This document shows positions 1 through 8,433 of a DNA stretch of 46,450 nt, one piece after another. How positions within the stretch are numbered: position 1 is the first letter of the stretch; the number at the start of each line of letters is the position of its first letter. The translations under genes were made by a program, and so were the position numbers. A model generated the notes under the pieces. It saw only the letters and a list, made by a program, of their open reading frames with translations. It made no database searches and was not told the origin of the DNA. Source of the stretch: Mycobacterium paraffinicum. GTDB lineage: Bacteria > Actinomycetota > Actinomycetes > Mycobacteriales > Mycobacteriaceae. The stretch covers positions 1 to 46,450 of the forward strand of contig NZ_MPNT01000041.1 in the NCBI RefSeq assembly GCF_001907675.1, written 5' to 3'.

Positions 1-1
1 C

Positions 2-178
2 CCCGGACCCGCCGGCGATCACCACCGCGCGCCGCAGCCGGCCGAACCGGCGGTCGTGGTCAGCGACGCCAGTCGAGTCCAGGACCGGCTGGCCGAAGCG
101 GTCCGGATCTACCGCGCCAGCCGCGGCGGGGGCATGGGCGGCCGCGAGGGCCGACACGCGTTGTCTGAGGCTGCCTGA
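2..178 (+). CDS. C-terminal end of an unidentified conjugation-region protein (partial)
   Basis: An open frame runs from the left edge of the window to a TGA at 176-178 and gives about 58 residues. After a Pro/His-rich linker it ends in a basic, helical-looking tail (SRVQDRLAEAVRIYRASRG, then a Gly/Arg-rich stretch). Third-position G+C is high, as in the downstream genes, and the stop lies 15 bases before the next start, so it is probably the preceding gene of the same operon. There are no catalytic motifs in the visible part. In related actinobacterial conjugation clusters a VirB4-like ATPase or a membrane channel protein often sits here, but this fragment cannot decide that. Coding is moderately sure; the product is unknown. 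Confidence 0.55.
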   Translation, partial: PGPAGDHHRAPQPAEPAVVVSDASRVQDRLAEAVRIYRASRGGGMGGREGRHALSEAA

Positions 179-193
179 CTAGGGCGGGCGCTG

Positions 194-1330
194 ATGGAGC
201 CGATGGAATGGGTGGCGATCGCCCGCACGGTATGGGCGCATCGCCGCAAGGTGTACGCCGCGCTGGCGTTGCTGGCCCCGTTCGCGTTGACCGCGCTGCT
301 GGTGATATTCGTGGTGTTCCTCGGCGGCGGGGCGCCGCCGGCCACTGCGGGGCTGACCCCGCAGTGCCAGCACCAGCTGCAGTCCCAGGGCATCAGCCCC
401 GACACCGGGGTGTCCTTTGGGCCCGGGCCGATCAACAACGGCAAAGCTGTCATCGCCGCCGGCCTACAGATGAAGGTGCCCGAGAAGGGCATCATCATCG
501 GCTTGGCCGTGGGCATGGAGGAATCCGGGCTGCGCAACCTGGCCAACTCCAATGTGCCTGAATCCCTGGGGATTCCCCACGAGGGCGTGGGACACGACCA
601 CAAGTCGGTCGGCATCATGCAGCAACAGCCATGGTGGGGCAGCCTGCGAGACCTGATGACCCCCGGCGTCGCGGCGCAAAAGTTCTTCGCCAAGCTGCTC
701 AAAGTCGGGGGCTGGCAGAACATGGCCCCCACCGTGGCCGCCCAAACAGTCCAAGGATCGGCCTATCCCGACGCCTACGCCGCATTCGTTACCCAGGCAA
801 CGGCGTTCTACCGCCAGCACTTACACGAGGTGATGGCCAGCTCTGGTCATCCCACCCCACCAGAATCCACCAAAGACGACAGCGGCCGCGACATCTGCGG
901 TGTGGTGCGCGATCCGCACGCCGGCGCTCCGAGCAACCTTGGGCCCGGCACCGCGGCCGGGGTGGCCGCCGCGCGCGCCGCAGAAGCCCAGATCGGACTG
1001 CCCTATGTGTGGGGCGGCGGGAACATCAACGGCCCCACCGGAGGCGGATTCGACTGCTCAGGTCTGGTGCTCTACGCCATCTACCAAGCCTCTGGGCATC
1101 GAATTGTGTTGCCCCACTTGACCTACGACATGGTCCACTACGGCAGCATCGTCCCGCGTACCGCCGTGCAGCCAGGGGATCTGGTGTTTTTGAACCCCGA
1201 CTCCCGCGGGCCCGGCCACGTGGCCATGGTGGTCAACCCCACCACGATCGTGGAAGCCCAAGACTTCGGGATCCCGGTGAAGCTCTCCCCGTTTCCCTCC
1301 CGCTTCGTCGTCATCAAACGCGTCCTGTGA
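194..1330 (+). CDS. Membrane-anchored VirB1-like peptidoglycan hydrolase (lytic domain + NlpC/P60)
   Basis: A 378-residue two-domain cell-wall hydrolase. A basic N-terminus is followed by one membrane segment (about residues 21-44), which places the rest outside the membrane. Residues about 80-210 resemble the bacteriophage/conjugation lysozyme-like domain, with a Glu pair at 109-110 as the likely acid. Residues about 255-378 are an NlpC/P60 endopeptidase: FDCSGL gives nucleophile Cys288 and GHVAM gives His342. The third polar residue is not certain (Gln356 is a candidate). Such hydrolases open peptidoglycan for the transfer channel, a VirB1-like role. ATG 194 is chosen for its full N-terminal anchor; ATG 203 is possible. 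It is followed 22 bases later by the next gene of the set. The hydrolase call is sure; the conjugation role is inferred from the downstream coupling ATPase. Confidence 0.88.
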   Translation: MEPMEWVAIARTVWAHRRKVYAALALLAPFALTALLVIFVVFLGGGAPPATAGLTPQCQHQLQSQGISPDTGVSFGPGPINNGKAVIAAGLQMKVPEKGIIIGLAVGMEESGLRNLANSNVPESLGIPHEGVGHDHKSVGIMQQQPWWGSLRDLMTPGVAAQKFFAKLLKVGGWQNMAPTVAAQTVQGSAYPDAYAAFVTQATAFYRQHLHEVMASSGHPTPPESTKDDSGRDICGVVRDPHAGAPSNLGPGTAAGVAAARAAEAQIGLPYVWGGGNINGPTGGGFDCSGLVLYAIYQASGHRIVLPHLTYDMVHYGSIVPRTAVQPGDLVFLNPDSRGPGHVAMVVNPTTIVEAQDFGIPVKLSPFPSRFVVIKRVL

Positions 1331-1352
1331 CCAAGAAAGAAGGCAGGCTGAC

Positions 1353-2000
1353 ATGAGCATGAGCACACAGCAGCGATCACTGCGAGCCCGATGGTGGCGC
1401 CTGCGGTGGCGGGTGCGCCGTGTCCCGCTGCGTATCCGCCTGGGCGTGATCGCTGGCATCGTGGCCGTGGCGGGACTGTGCTGGCAGTACAGCACCCACC
1501 ACGGTGACGCCGACGCCAGCGAGCGCCACCAGCAGCGGCCAGCCGCCAGCGCCACACCCGCGCCGGCGCCGGCGGCCCCGCCTCCTGATTACGGCGACAA
1601 TCCTGAGGTGGGCCAGCTACCGGCACCCACCGTGGCGCCCCAGCTGGCCTCCATCGACGCCGCGCGGGCCCTCGCCGCTCGGTTCGCCACCAATTTCGCC
1701 TCCCCCAACGACAATCACGACGACTGGTTGGCCCGCATCAGCCCCGATGTGTCCCAGCAGCTGATCGAGCAATACCGGCTCACCGACATCCGCAACGTCC
1801 CCCAGGCCGCAGTGAGCTCGCTGGACGGGCCCCTCGACGAGCTGCCCGGCGCCGTGGCGTTTCGCGCCACCTACAACGACGGGACCCAGATCGAGATCCG
1901 TCTGGCCCTGGCAGCAGACGGCTGGAAGGTCGCCAACGTCGTACCGGTCAACTCCGACACCGCGCCGGCGCCGGCCTCCCCCTCCCCGGGGGTGCGGTGA
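1353..2000 (+). CDS. Single-pass membrane protein, VirB8/TcpC-like candidate
   Basis: 215 residues. The very basic N-terminus (Arg/Trp-rich, residues 8-28) precedes one membrane segment (about 29-45). An Ala/Pro linker leads to a C-terminal domain of about 110 residues (about 95-205) with two helices followed by beta strands (AFRATYNDGTQIEIRLAL, DGWKVANVVPV). That pattern fits an NTF2-like fold. VirB8 and TcpC proteins of conjugation channels have this architecture, one membrane helix plus NTF2-like domain(s), so a channel scaffold role is likely. An AGAAGG-like ribosome site precedes ATG 1353. The stop overlaps the start of the coupling ATPase by one base (TGATG), showing translational coupling. 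The family call rests on architecture, not on a sequence signature. Confidence 0.6.
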   Translation: MSMSTQQRSLRARWWRLRWRVRRVPLRIRLGVIAGIVAVAGLCWQYSTHHGDADASERHQQRPAASATPAPAPAAPPPDYGDNPEVGQLPAPTVAPQLASIDAARALAARFATNFASPNDNHDDWLARISPDVSQQLIEQYRLTDIRNVPQAAVSSLDGPLDELPGAVAFRATYNDGTQIEIRLALAADGWKVANVVPVNSDTAPAPASPSPGVR

Positions 2001-4750
2001 TGGCGGCGAACAAGACAGCCGGCGCCAAGGCCGACACCAGGACGGCGCCGCCGCGGCCCTACGCCATCAATAACGCCGAGCTCAAACGCCCCCACATCGC
2101 CGGCGAATCCGCAGCCGAGCAGAAGCAGGCCGCCCAGGGGTGGAGATGGATCATCCTGTCCGGGCTGGGTGTGGTCGCGCTCCTGACCTACACCAAGGTG
2201 TGGCCAGCAGCCCACCACCTGCTCTATTCACCCTCACCGGTACGCGACTACCTGCTGCCCCCCTCGGCCAACCCGATCTATGTCGTCGCCGGAGTGGGCG
2301 TGGGCTGGTTTTGGATCCTGTTCATCGCCGCCCCGGCGATCGCCGCCGGCGCGGCCGCACTGTGGTGGGCCATGCTGGCGTGGTCCAACCACCGCGCCCG
2401 CACCGGCCATCTGGGCCACCTGCGTGCCGGACAGGCCTGGACCGGTGAGCAGTACCCCACCGTGCCGCTGATTCTGGGAGGAGCTGGTGTCACGCTGGCC
2501 CTGGCCGGGGCCCTGTTGCGCTGGGCCGGAATCGCGGCGAGCACCCTGCCTGGTCGGCTGTTGGTCGTTGCGCTGCTGGCCGCGACCGGCTACGGGTTCA
2601 CCCAATTCGCCTGGTGGGCTTACCTGCGCGGCACCATCACCCGCCAAATCAACAAGATCACCTACCTGGCGTCGTTCACGCTGGGCTGGACCGATGACCT
2701 GCGCGCCGGCCGCGTCAAAGTCATCCGCTGCGCCTACCCGCGCCGGCAAAAGGCGTTCCCCAAGGTGATCAAGCTGCTCTACAGTCAGCATCCCCGGGCG
2801 GTCGGCGACGACCTCCTCGCCGAAGTCGCCGCGGTGCTGCGCGAGGTCACCGGCCACACCTACACCATCGAGCATGAGGCGTTGACCCGCACACTGACCG
2901 CCACCCACACCGTCACCGTCGATGACCACGACGCCGTCGACGACGCCGAAACGGTGCTCGCTCCGCTGGTCGCCTCCTGGTTTGACGCGGCAGCCCACAT
3001 CGCCTCGGTGACCGTGGACACCCCAGCGCCGGCGATCGACGAGGCCGGTAACCCCGTCGACGGGCAGGCCGCACCCAACCCGCCCGACGATGTCGATGAG
3101 GAGCTCGCGCGGCGGGCGGCCGCCACCGGCAACGACGCCATCGCCGCGCGGATCCGCGAGTTCACCGTTGGCTTCGCCTACAACCTCAAGGTCAGCTCGG
3201 CATATCGGCGCGGAGTCATCGAAGGCATGGTCTCTGATGCGCTCGGAGGATCCTGGGAAGCCGAATGGAGCATGGCCTCGCGGCGGGTGCGATTCGTGCG
3301 CAGCCCCGGTTTGCCCACCCTGGTCGACCCGCCGCTGGCCTTCCCCACGGTCACCCGCGCAACGATCCGCGCTCTGTACAAGCACACGGTCATCCCGTTC
3401 GGCGTCGACGCCTACGGCAACACCATCAGCTGGGACTTCAAACAGTCCCCGCACATGCTCATCGCCGGCCAGACCTCCTCGGGCAAGACGTCGGCGCTGA
3501 TGACCGTGGCCACCCAGTGCGCGCGGCGAGGTTTCAACGTGGTCGAAATCGACCCGAAGGGCTTCGACTCACCCGGGATGCGGGATTGGCCGAACGTGTC
3601 GCTGGTGACCGCCGGTACCGACGAAGACGGCTTGGTCGGACACACCGCCGCGCTGCGGTTCATCGCCGACACCATGCGCGATCGGCTCTCGCAGGTCAAG
3701 ATCAATCCCAACCGCGCTGATGACTTCGACCCCATCATCGTGATCACCGACGAGTTCTCCAACCTGGTGGTGGCGTTGGCGGAGTTCTACGCGACGTATA
3801 AGACCAGCAAGGAAAAAGGGGCGCCGCCGACCACCAAAGACGTCGGGATCCTGCTGCGGACCGCGCGGGCAGTGGCCATCCATATGGCGATCGGCATCCA
3901 GCGTCCCGACACGATGTTCATCTCCGGTGAGGCGCGCGACAACACCGCATTGCGGGTGGCGATGGGCCGCCTGCGGTCCAAGGATGCGGCGATCATGATG
4001 TTCAACGACGCGGTCGCTGGCACCCGCATCCAACCGGGCATCAAAGGCCGCGGGACCGTGCAGCTACCCGACGGCCGGTTCCGGGAGATGCAAGCGTTCT
4101 ACACGCCGAAAATCCCCGCCACCGAGGAGCAGTGGGCGGCGTTGTCCGACCACGAACGCTCGATCCTCACCGAGTTGCGCAACGTCGACAGCTTTTGGCC
4201 GCGCCGGGTTGTCGACAGTGCGCTGCGCGGCTATGACCCCGAGGACGACGACCAGTCGCTGTCGTTCGCCGACATCCGCCAATCACCGATCGTGCTCGCC
4301 TCTGATCGCCCCGATCTGGACCCCCTCAGTGACCAATACGTGCGACCGTTGACCGCGGTCCGGCAGGCCACCATGGACGACGAGCATCCCGAGCTCGCGG
4401 AGGTGCACCACGGCCACGATGGGCAGGGCGCCACCGCGGCGGCGGCCGCGTCATTCGGTGCGCCCGTTGACGGTTTTGACGACGACTATTTGCCGACCAT
4501 CGAGGACGAATACGACGCCGCGATCCCGGTCGCGGCCAACGAGGTGGCCCACGGTGATCTGGTGGACGTTTCCGTTGACGGTGTCGCAGACTGGAAGTAC
4601 GTTCACGCCGAGCCTTACCTCACCGAAGATGCTGATGGTCTTGACCGGCTCGTGATCCCCTTTCGGGACCTCGAAGACGGTCACAACGCCGCCGACATCG
4701 AGGTCGATCCCTACGAGGTGATGCAGGCTCGCAAACTCCATATGCATTAG
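2000..4750 (+). CDS. FtsK/TcpA-type conjugative coupling ATPase
   Basis: 916 residues from ATG 2000 (a GTG three bases upstream is also in frame). The N-terminal third has about four hydrophobic segments (about residues 50-70, 95-130, 157-180, 183-205). The rest is a cytoplasmic FtsK/HerA-type motor. Walker A is GQTSSGKT (about 490-497) and Walker B is IIVITDEF (about 579-586), followed by the typical region with Arg and Gln (ATGIQRPDT-like: AIGIQRPDTMFISGEARDN) before the C-terminus. The last 200 residues are acidic and low in complexity. Such proteins select the DNA-relaxase complex and drive it into the channel (VirD4/TcpA role). It overlaps the upstream gene by one base, and a ribosome site for the next gene follows at once. 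ATPase class sure; coupling role inferred from membrane segments and context rather than from EccC-like features. Confidence 0.82.
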   Translation: MAANKTAGAKADTRTAPPRPYAINNAELKRPHIAGESAAEQKQAAQGWRWIILSGLGVVALLTYTKVWPAAHHLLYSPSPVRDYLLPPSANPIYVVAGVGVGWFWILFIAAPAIAAGAAALWWAMLAWSNHRARTGHLGHLRAGQAWTGEQYPTVPLILGGAGVTLALAGALLRWAGIAASTLPGRLLVVALLAATGYGFTQFAWWAYLRGTITRQINKITYLASFTLGWTDDLRAGRVKVIRCAYPRRQKAFPKVIKLLYSQHPRAVGDDLLAEVAAVLREVTGHTYTIEHEALTRTLTATHTVTVDDHDAVDDAETVLAPLVASWFDAAAHIASVTVDTPAPAIDEAGNPVDGQAAPNPPDDVDEELARRAAATGNDAIAARIREFTVGFAYNLKVSSAYRRGVIEGMVSDALGGSWEAEWSMASRRVRFVRSPGLPTLVDPPLAFPTVTRATIRALYKHTVIPFGVDAYGNTISWDFKQSPHMLIAGQTSSGKTSALMTVATQCARRGFNVVEIDPKGFDSPGMRDWPNVSLVTAGTDEDGLVGHTAALRFIADTMRDRLSQVKINPNRADDFDPIIVITDEFSNLVVALAEFYATYKTSKEKGAPPTTKDVGILLRTARAVAIHMAIGIQRPDTMFISGEARDNTALRVAMGRLRSKDAAIMMFNDAVAGTRIQPGIKGRGTVQLPDGRFREMQAFYTPKIPATEEQWAALSDHERSILTELRNVDSFWPRRVVDSALRGYDPEDDDQSLSFADIRQSPIVLASDRPDLDPLSDQYVRPLTAVRQATMDDEHPELAEVHHGHDGQGATAAAAASFGAPVDGFDDDYLPTIEDEYDAAIPVAANEVAHGDLVDVSVDGVADWKYVHAEPYLTEDADGLDRLVIPFRDLEDGHNAADIEVDPYEVMQARKLHMH

Positions 4751-4767
4751 CGACAACGGAGGTGGGA

Positions 4768-5178
4768 ATGGCGCCCAGGAAAAAGACCGGCAGGGCCGCC
4801 GCGGAGGCCGCGTATGCCAACCTGCTCAAAGACAACACCGCCTTAGTCGGTGATGTCGGAGAAACCTGGGATGCCTACGTGGCCCAGCTCCATGACGCCG
4901 CCGCGGCACGGGAGCGCTATGAAGACGCGCGCACCGCAGCGGTTAAAGGTGGTGCGGTCACCAACGATCAGCTCGACCAGATGGGCTACAAGAAGACCGC
5001 CAAGCTGCCCACCCCGCCGCCCAGAACCCCCGCCACACCCGCCTCGGAGATCTCGGCGGCGTCCAAGCCCGACGCCACCGCGGGGCGGCCCGAGCCACTT
5101 TCTGATCCACAGACCAACGGTGTATCAGCCGAGCCGGCTTTGGCCTCGGTGGGCGCCGCCAACCGAGGGGAGTACTGA
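4768..5178 (+). CDS. Hypothetical protein, conjugation/ESX-linked operon
   Basis: 136 residues, unrecognised. ATG 4768 is preceded by a strong GGAGG five bases upstream, so it is preferred over the in-frame GTG at 4762. The first 20 residues are basic (MAPRKKTGR), residues 15-65 look like two amphipathic helices rich in Ala and Glu, and the last 60 residues are Pro/Ala-rich and probably disordered. No membrane segment or signal peptide is seen. It follows the coupling ATPase by 17 bases and its stop overlaps the next start by one base. A soluble accessory factor of the transfer or ESX machinery is a guess from position only. Confidence 0.7.
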   Translation: MAPRKKTGRAAAEAAYANLLKDNTALVGDVGETWDAYVAQLHDAAAARERYEDARTAAVKGGAVTNDQLDQMGYKKTAKLPTPPPRTPATPASEISAASKPDATAGRPEPLSDPQTNGVSAEPALASVGAANRGEY

Positions 5179-5372
5179 TGAGTGCGATCGACGCGCTGGT
5201 CCAAGAGTCTCAGGACCAGCACCGCCGCTACTACGAGCTGTTCGGCCACAACCCGGTGCGTGGAGATGGGCTGCGTGAGGTCGGTGAACTGAGCCGGCAA
5301 TGCGCCGAGCAGGCCCGCGAAATCCGTCAACAGGTGTTGGATTCGAACTTCTCCACGGCGGTCCTCGGCTAA
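5178..5372 (+). CDS. Small helical hypothetical protein
   Basis: 64 residues, mostly predicted helix (LVQESQDQHRRYYELFG, then REVGELSRQCAEQAREIRQQ), charged and soluble, with no recognised domain. Start and stop both overlap their neighbours by one base (TGATG at 5176 and TAATG at 5370), so it is translated as part of a coupled chain 4768-6256. Size and helicity would suit a small adaptor or a chaperone for the Gly/Pro-rich protein encoded next, but nothing in the sequence shows this. Confidence 0.65.
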   Translation: MSAIDALVQESQDQHRRYYELFGHNPVRGDGLREVGELSRQCAEQAREIRQQVLDSNFSTAVLG

Positions 5373-6256
5373 TGGGACACCCGCACGGTGGGCCGTTTGC
5401 CCAGACAACGGGTCGTGATCACGTACCCCTGGACGGGTTCAACGGCACCGCTACCGGCGCCGGTGGTGCTGCGGATGGCAGCGCCGACGTCAACGTCAAC
5501 GGCGGCAACGCGATCGCGGGTAACTCCGCTGCCGAGGCCGCCGAGATCGCGGCAGTCCCCAATCCGCAATCGCCCGAAGGCCAACGCCAGATCTTGGCGA
5601 TCATCGAGAAATACCAGTCCAAAAGCGCTGGCACAGTAGAAGAATCCGCGGCCACACAGCAGGCCAACGGAGAGGACGCCGCCAACGGTGGTCACCACCA
5701 CCATGGAGACGACGACGATAAGGACGACTCCAAAGGCGGCAGCGGCCTGATGGACATCTTGAGCCAATTGCTCGGCTCAGGCGGTTCCGGGCTGCAGGGG
5801 ATGAACCCGCTCGGACAGGGCATGAGCCCATTCGGGCAAGGAATGGGCGGTGCTGGCGCCAACCCCTTCGGCGACCCTTACGGTGCCCAGCAGGCCGGCG
5901 CGGCCAGCCCGGCCGCCAACCCCTTCGCCGACCCGCTGGCCTCGCCGGGCGCGCCGGCGGCCACCACCGTGGGAGCCACCTCAGACCCCTTCGCCAGCTC
6001 CCCCTCCGGCGCCACCAACGCGACCCCGGCGGGCAGCAACCCCAACGCGGCCACCAACCCGTTCACCAACGCAGACAACCCCGGCGGCCAAGGCGGTGGA
6101 GCCGGCGGTGCGGGGGCTGTTCCGGCGACCGGCGGCGCAACCAAGCCCGGCGCGAGCGCGACGAACACCTCGGGTGTTGATCTGGACGCATTCTCCGGCG
6201 GTGACGGCGGCGCGGTTCCCGCTGACCCAGCCGCCAGCGGTACGGGCAGCAAGTAG
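5372..6256 (+). CDS. Gly/Pro/Ala-rich hypothetical protein with NPF repeats
   Basis: 294 residues from ATG 5372; the frame is open further upstream but that would overlap the previous gene heavily. Residues about 65-95 form one helix (PQSPEGQRQILAIIEKY). It is followed by a His/Asp run (HHHHGDDDDK) and a hydrophobic helix (LMDILSQLLG). The remainder is low-complexity Gly/Ala/Pro with repeated NPF-type motifs (NPFGDP, NPFADP, NPFTNA). The helix-plus-Gly-rich layout resembles the C-terminal half of the EspB-like protein at 8434, so it may be an exported or surface protein, but there is no signal peptide and no clear YxxxD export motif. It belongs to the coupled run 4768-6256. Function unknown. 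Confidence 0.65.
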   Translation: MGHPHGGPFAQTTGRDHVPLDGFNGTATGAGGAADGSADVNVNGGNAIAGNSAAEAAEIAAVPNPQSPEGQRQILAIIEKYQSKSAGTVEESAATQQANGEDAANGGHHHHGDDDDKDDSKGGSGLMDILSQLLGSGGSGLQGMNPLGQGMSPFGQGMGGAGANPFGDPYGAQQAGAASPAANPFADPLASPGAPAATTVGATSDPFASSPSGATNATPAGSNPNAATNPFTNADNPGGQGGGAGGAGAVPATGGATKPGASATNTSGVDLDAFSGGDGGAVPADPAASGTGSK

Positions 6257-6277
6257 GCCGGGCAGAACACACAGGTC

Positions 6278-8179
6278 ATGGTGTCCACCGCCGTCAGCAG
6301 CGTCCCGGTCACCTCATGGTGGTACGGGCAAAGCCGAGCGCGTGACGTGGCGCGGCGCCTGGAATCGCTGGCGGGGCTCTCCCCGGCGCCGGGGCCCGCC
6401 GGGGTGATCACCGCCCGCCGCGACGAACTGACGGTGACGTTCGTCGAAGGGCTCAAGGCCCCCCTGCCCCAGCCGTGGCAGCCCGCCGGACGAGAAGCCC
6501 GAATCGGTTGGGAAGCCATCGATCCCGGGCTTCCGCCCGACCCCGACCATCCGGTCTACCTGGTGGTGTTCGGCACCACCGATGACGGTGGGCTGGTGGG
6601 GTTGAACCTGGCCGCATTTCCCCGCATTCGCGTCGAAGGCGATCCCAACACCGCTGCTGGCCTGATCCGACGTTGGGTGCTCGAACTGGTGGCCACCCAT
6701 CCCGCCATCAGCGTCGGGGTCACCGACGATGTGTGGAAAGGACCATGGACCACCCGGGTGCAACCGGTGGCGCCCGGGCGTGTTCCCGGCGTCGACGTGC
6801 TGGTGTGTGGACCCGGGCTGACCTATGCCGAACGCGCCCAGATCGTGGCCGCCTCGACCAGCCCGATCCTGATTGACCTCGGTCAAGACGCGGCGATGGC
6901 GAGCACATGGGTGATCAGCTGTGGTCCCGATCGGCTCGGGCAGATCAGTCGCGGCCCCTCATCGCGGCCGATGGCGGCCACGCTGATCGTTCCCAGCGCC
7001 GAAGTCGTTGACCGCTGCGCCGAACTGCTCACCGACCAGCCTGAGCAGCCGATCGCCACCCCCGAGGCGCTGGAAGCCGAGCACAGCCTCGACGCCGGCG
7101 CAGCGCACTGGGATGACGCGGCCGTCGACGTCCCCGGCCCTGGATCCACTTTCCTCGATCACGACAGCTTGGCCGCGGAGGCTGCAGGCCTCGAGGACAG
7201 CGAGCCCGGGCCCGCGCCCGGTGCCAAGGACCCGATCGACTTCTTCGCACCCATGAGCGCACCCTCGGCGCCGGCGGCCTCTCTCGGCGCCGAGCACCCT
7301 GATGACAGCGACGCGGCGCAGGCCACCGCGTGGGCGACACCGGCAGACGAGCACCCCTCCCCCAGCCCGCCCCTACGCGCCGCACAGGCCGCTGGGGCGG
7401 CTCCGGCCCGCCCGGTCGCCGAGACCGCGGAAACCCGGCCACAGACCGATAGGCCAACGCCGGTCATCGCGCCGATATGGAACCGCATCCTGGGCCAGGT
7501 CGTTCTCCAACCGCCGCACAGCACCCAAGACCCCGGGCCCCGTGAAAAGCGGCTCAACGAACTCACCGTGTTCCTCCAGCACCGCCCCTGGGCCAGCGCC
7601 ACTGACATCATCGGCTGCGTCTACGGTGGGGCCGCCTCAGAAAAGACGGTCACCCAACAGCTCTCTCTGCTGCGCGCACGTCTGGGTGTCGTGCGCCCCG
7701 GCGGACCCAAAGCGTTGCCGCCCATGAGCGATGGTGGCTACCACCTCGACAACGCGGTGCGCTCAGACTGGATGGAATTCGAGCGACTGGTCGAAATCCT
7801 CGTCGAGACCACCCCCACCGCGAACCTGATCGCAGCAATGGATCTGGTCACCGGGCCGCCGCTGAGCAGGATCCCGCCCAAAGAATGGGCCTGGACCTCA
7901 GACTTGCGCGAAGAGTTACGGGACCGAGTGCCCGCGGCTGCGGTGGCCTTGGCGCGCCGGCACCACGAAGCCAAGCGGTTCGGCGCCGCGGTGGAAATCG
8001 CGCGCAAAGGCTTGTGGTATGACAACGTTCGACAGGACCTGTGGCAAGTCGCGCTGTCGGCGGCCCTTGACGGCCACGAAAAGGACGCATTCCGCGCGCT
8101 GCGTGGACAGTTCCTCGCCACCGTCACCGGCCCCGATAGGGATCCGGCGGTCTACGACCTCACTCGACAGGCAGGATAG
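6278..8179 (+). CDS. Protein with C-terminal BTAD-like (SARP-type) domain
   Basis: 633 residues, soluble. Residues 1-260 form an alpha/beta region (strands such as VYLVVFGTTDDGGLVGLNL, then a region around TRVQPVAPGRVPGVDVLVCG). Residues about 260-415 are a Pro/Ala/Asp-rich linker. Residues about 425-500 look like a winged helix (FLQHRPWASATDIIGCVYGG, EKTVTQQLSLLRARLG, GGYHL). The C-terminal about 120 residues are paired helices of the bacterial transcriptional activator (BTAD) type, ending DPAVYDLTRQAG. Many actinobacterial mobile elements carry such BTAD proteins near conjugation genes. No kinase or NTPase motif is visible. A regulator of transfer or ESX genes is plausible, and a structural role is also possible. 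It begins 21 bases after the previous stop with only a weak ribosome site. Confidence 0.7.
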   Translation: MVSTAVSSVPVTSWWYGQSRARDVARRLESLAGLSPAPGPAGVITARRDELTVTFVEGLKAPLPQPWQPAGREARIGWEAIDPGLPPDPDHPVYLVVFGTTDDGGLVGLNLAAFPRIRVEGDPNTAAGLIRRWVLELVATHPAISVGVTDDVWKGPWTTRVQPVAPGRVPGVDVLVCGPGLTYAERAQIVAASTSPILIDLGQDAAMASTWVISCGPDRLGQISRGPSSRPMAATLIVPSAEVVDRCAELLTDQPEQPIATPEALEAEHSLDAGAAHWDDAAVDVPGPGSTFLDHDSLAAEAAGLEDSEPGPAPGAKDPIDFFAPMSAPSAPAASLGAEHPDDSDAAQATAWATPADEHPSPSPPLRAAQAAGAAPARPVAETAETRPQTDRPTPVIAPIWNRILGQVVLQPPHSTQDPGPREKRLNELTVFLQHRPWASATDIIGCVYGGAASEKTVTQQLSLLRARLGVVRPGGPKALPPMSDGGYHLDNAVRSDWMEFERLVEILVETTPTANLIAAMDLVTGPPLSRIPPKEWAWTSDLREELRDRVPAAAVALARRHHEAKRFGAAVEIARKGLWYDNVRQDLWQVALSAALDGHEKDAFRALRGQFLATVTGPDRDPAVYDLTRQAG

Positions 8180-8186
8180 GGACCCC

Positions 8187-8420
8187 ATGCATTCCATCAC
8201 TGTGACGCAATTCCAGGACGACGACGACGAGGTCATCACCACCGCCGAGACCGACCCGGCCGCCTTGTCGGTGTCGGTGTGCACCACCGGCGCGATCGTC
8301 GACGTCGACGCCGCCGTCACTACGCTGCGTCCACTGGGCATCGAGGGATTCACCGAATTGTTCCTCACCTGCGCGCAGGCGGCGTTCGCCCACCGCTACG
8401 ACCCGCTGTTGCCCGAGTAG
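8187..8420 (+). CDS. Small protein, possible YbaB-like half domain
   Basis: 77 residues from ATG 8187; the frame stays open upstream but overlaps the previous gene. The N-terminus is acidic (FQDDDDEVITTAE). The core reads as strand-strand (LSVSVCTTGAIVDVDAAV) followed by a helix (GFTELFLTCAQAAFAHRY). That order recalls the strand-helix end of YbaB/EbfC proteins, which also appear as the espL-like gene at 10216. It lies 7 bases after the BTAD gene and 13 bases before the EspB-like gene, so it may assist that substrate. The family link is weak. Confidence 0.6.
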   Translation: MHSITVTQFQDDDDEVITTAETDPAALSVSVCTTGAIVDVDAAVTTLRPLGIEGFTELFLTCAQAAFAHRYDPLLPE

Positions 8421-8433
8421 CGGAAGGGCCATC

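Noticed and set aside
109..732. Long minus-strand open frame over the hydrolase gene
   Set aside because: Shadow of the well-supported NlpC/P60 gene on the other strand; no family features.
2234..3454. 406-residue minus-strand frame opposite the coupling ATPase
   Set aside because: Typical high-G+C antisense shadow; composition Gly/Arg-rich without domains.
5300..5371. Longer N-terminus for the Gly/Pro-rich protein
   Set aside because: Would overlap the 64-residue gene; ATG 5372 with one-base overlap fits the coupled pattern.
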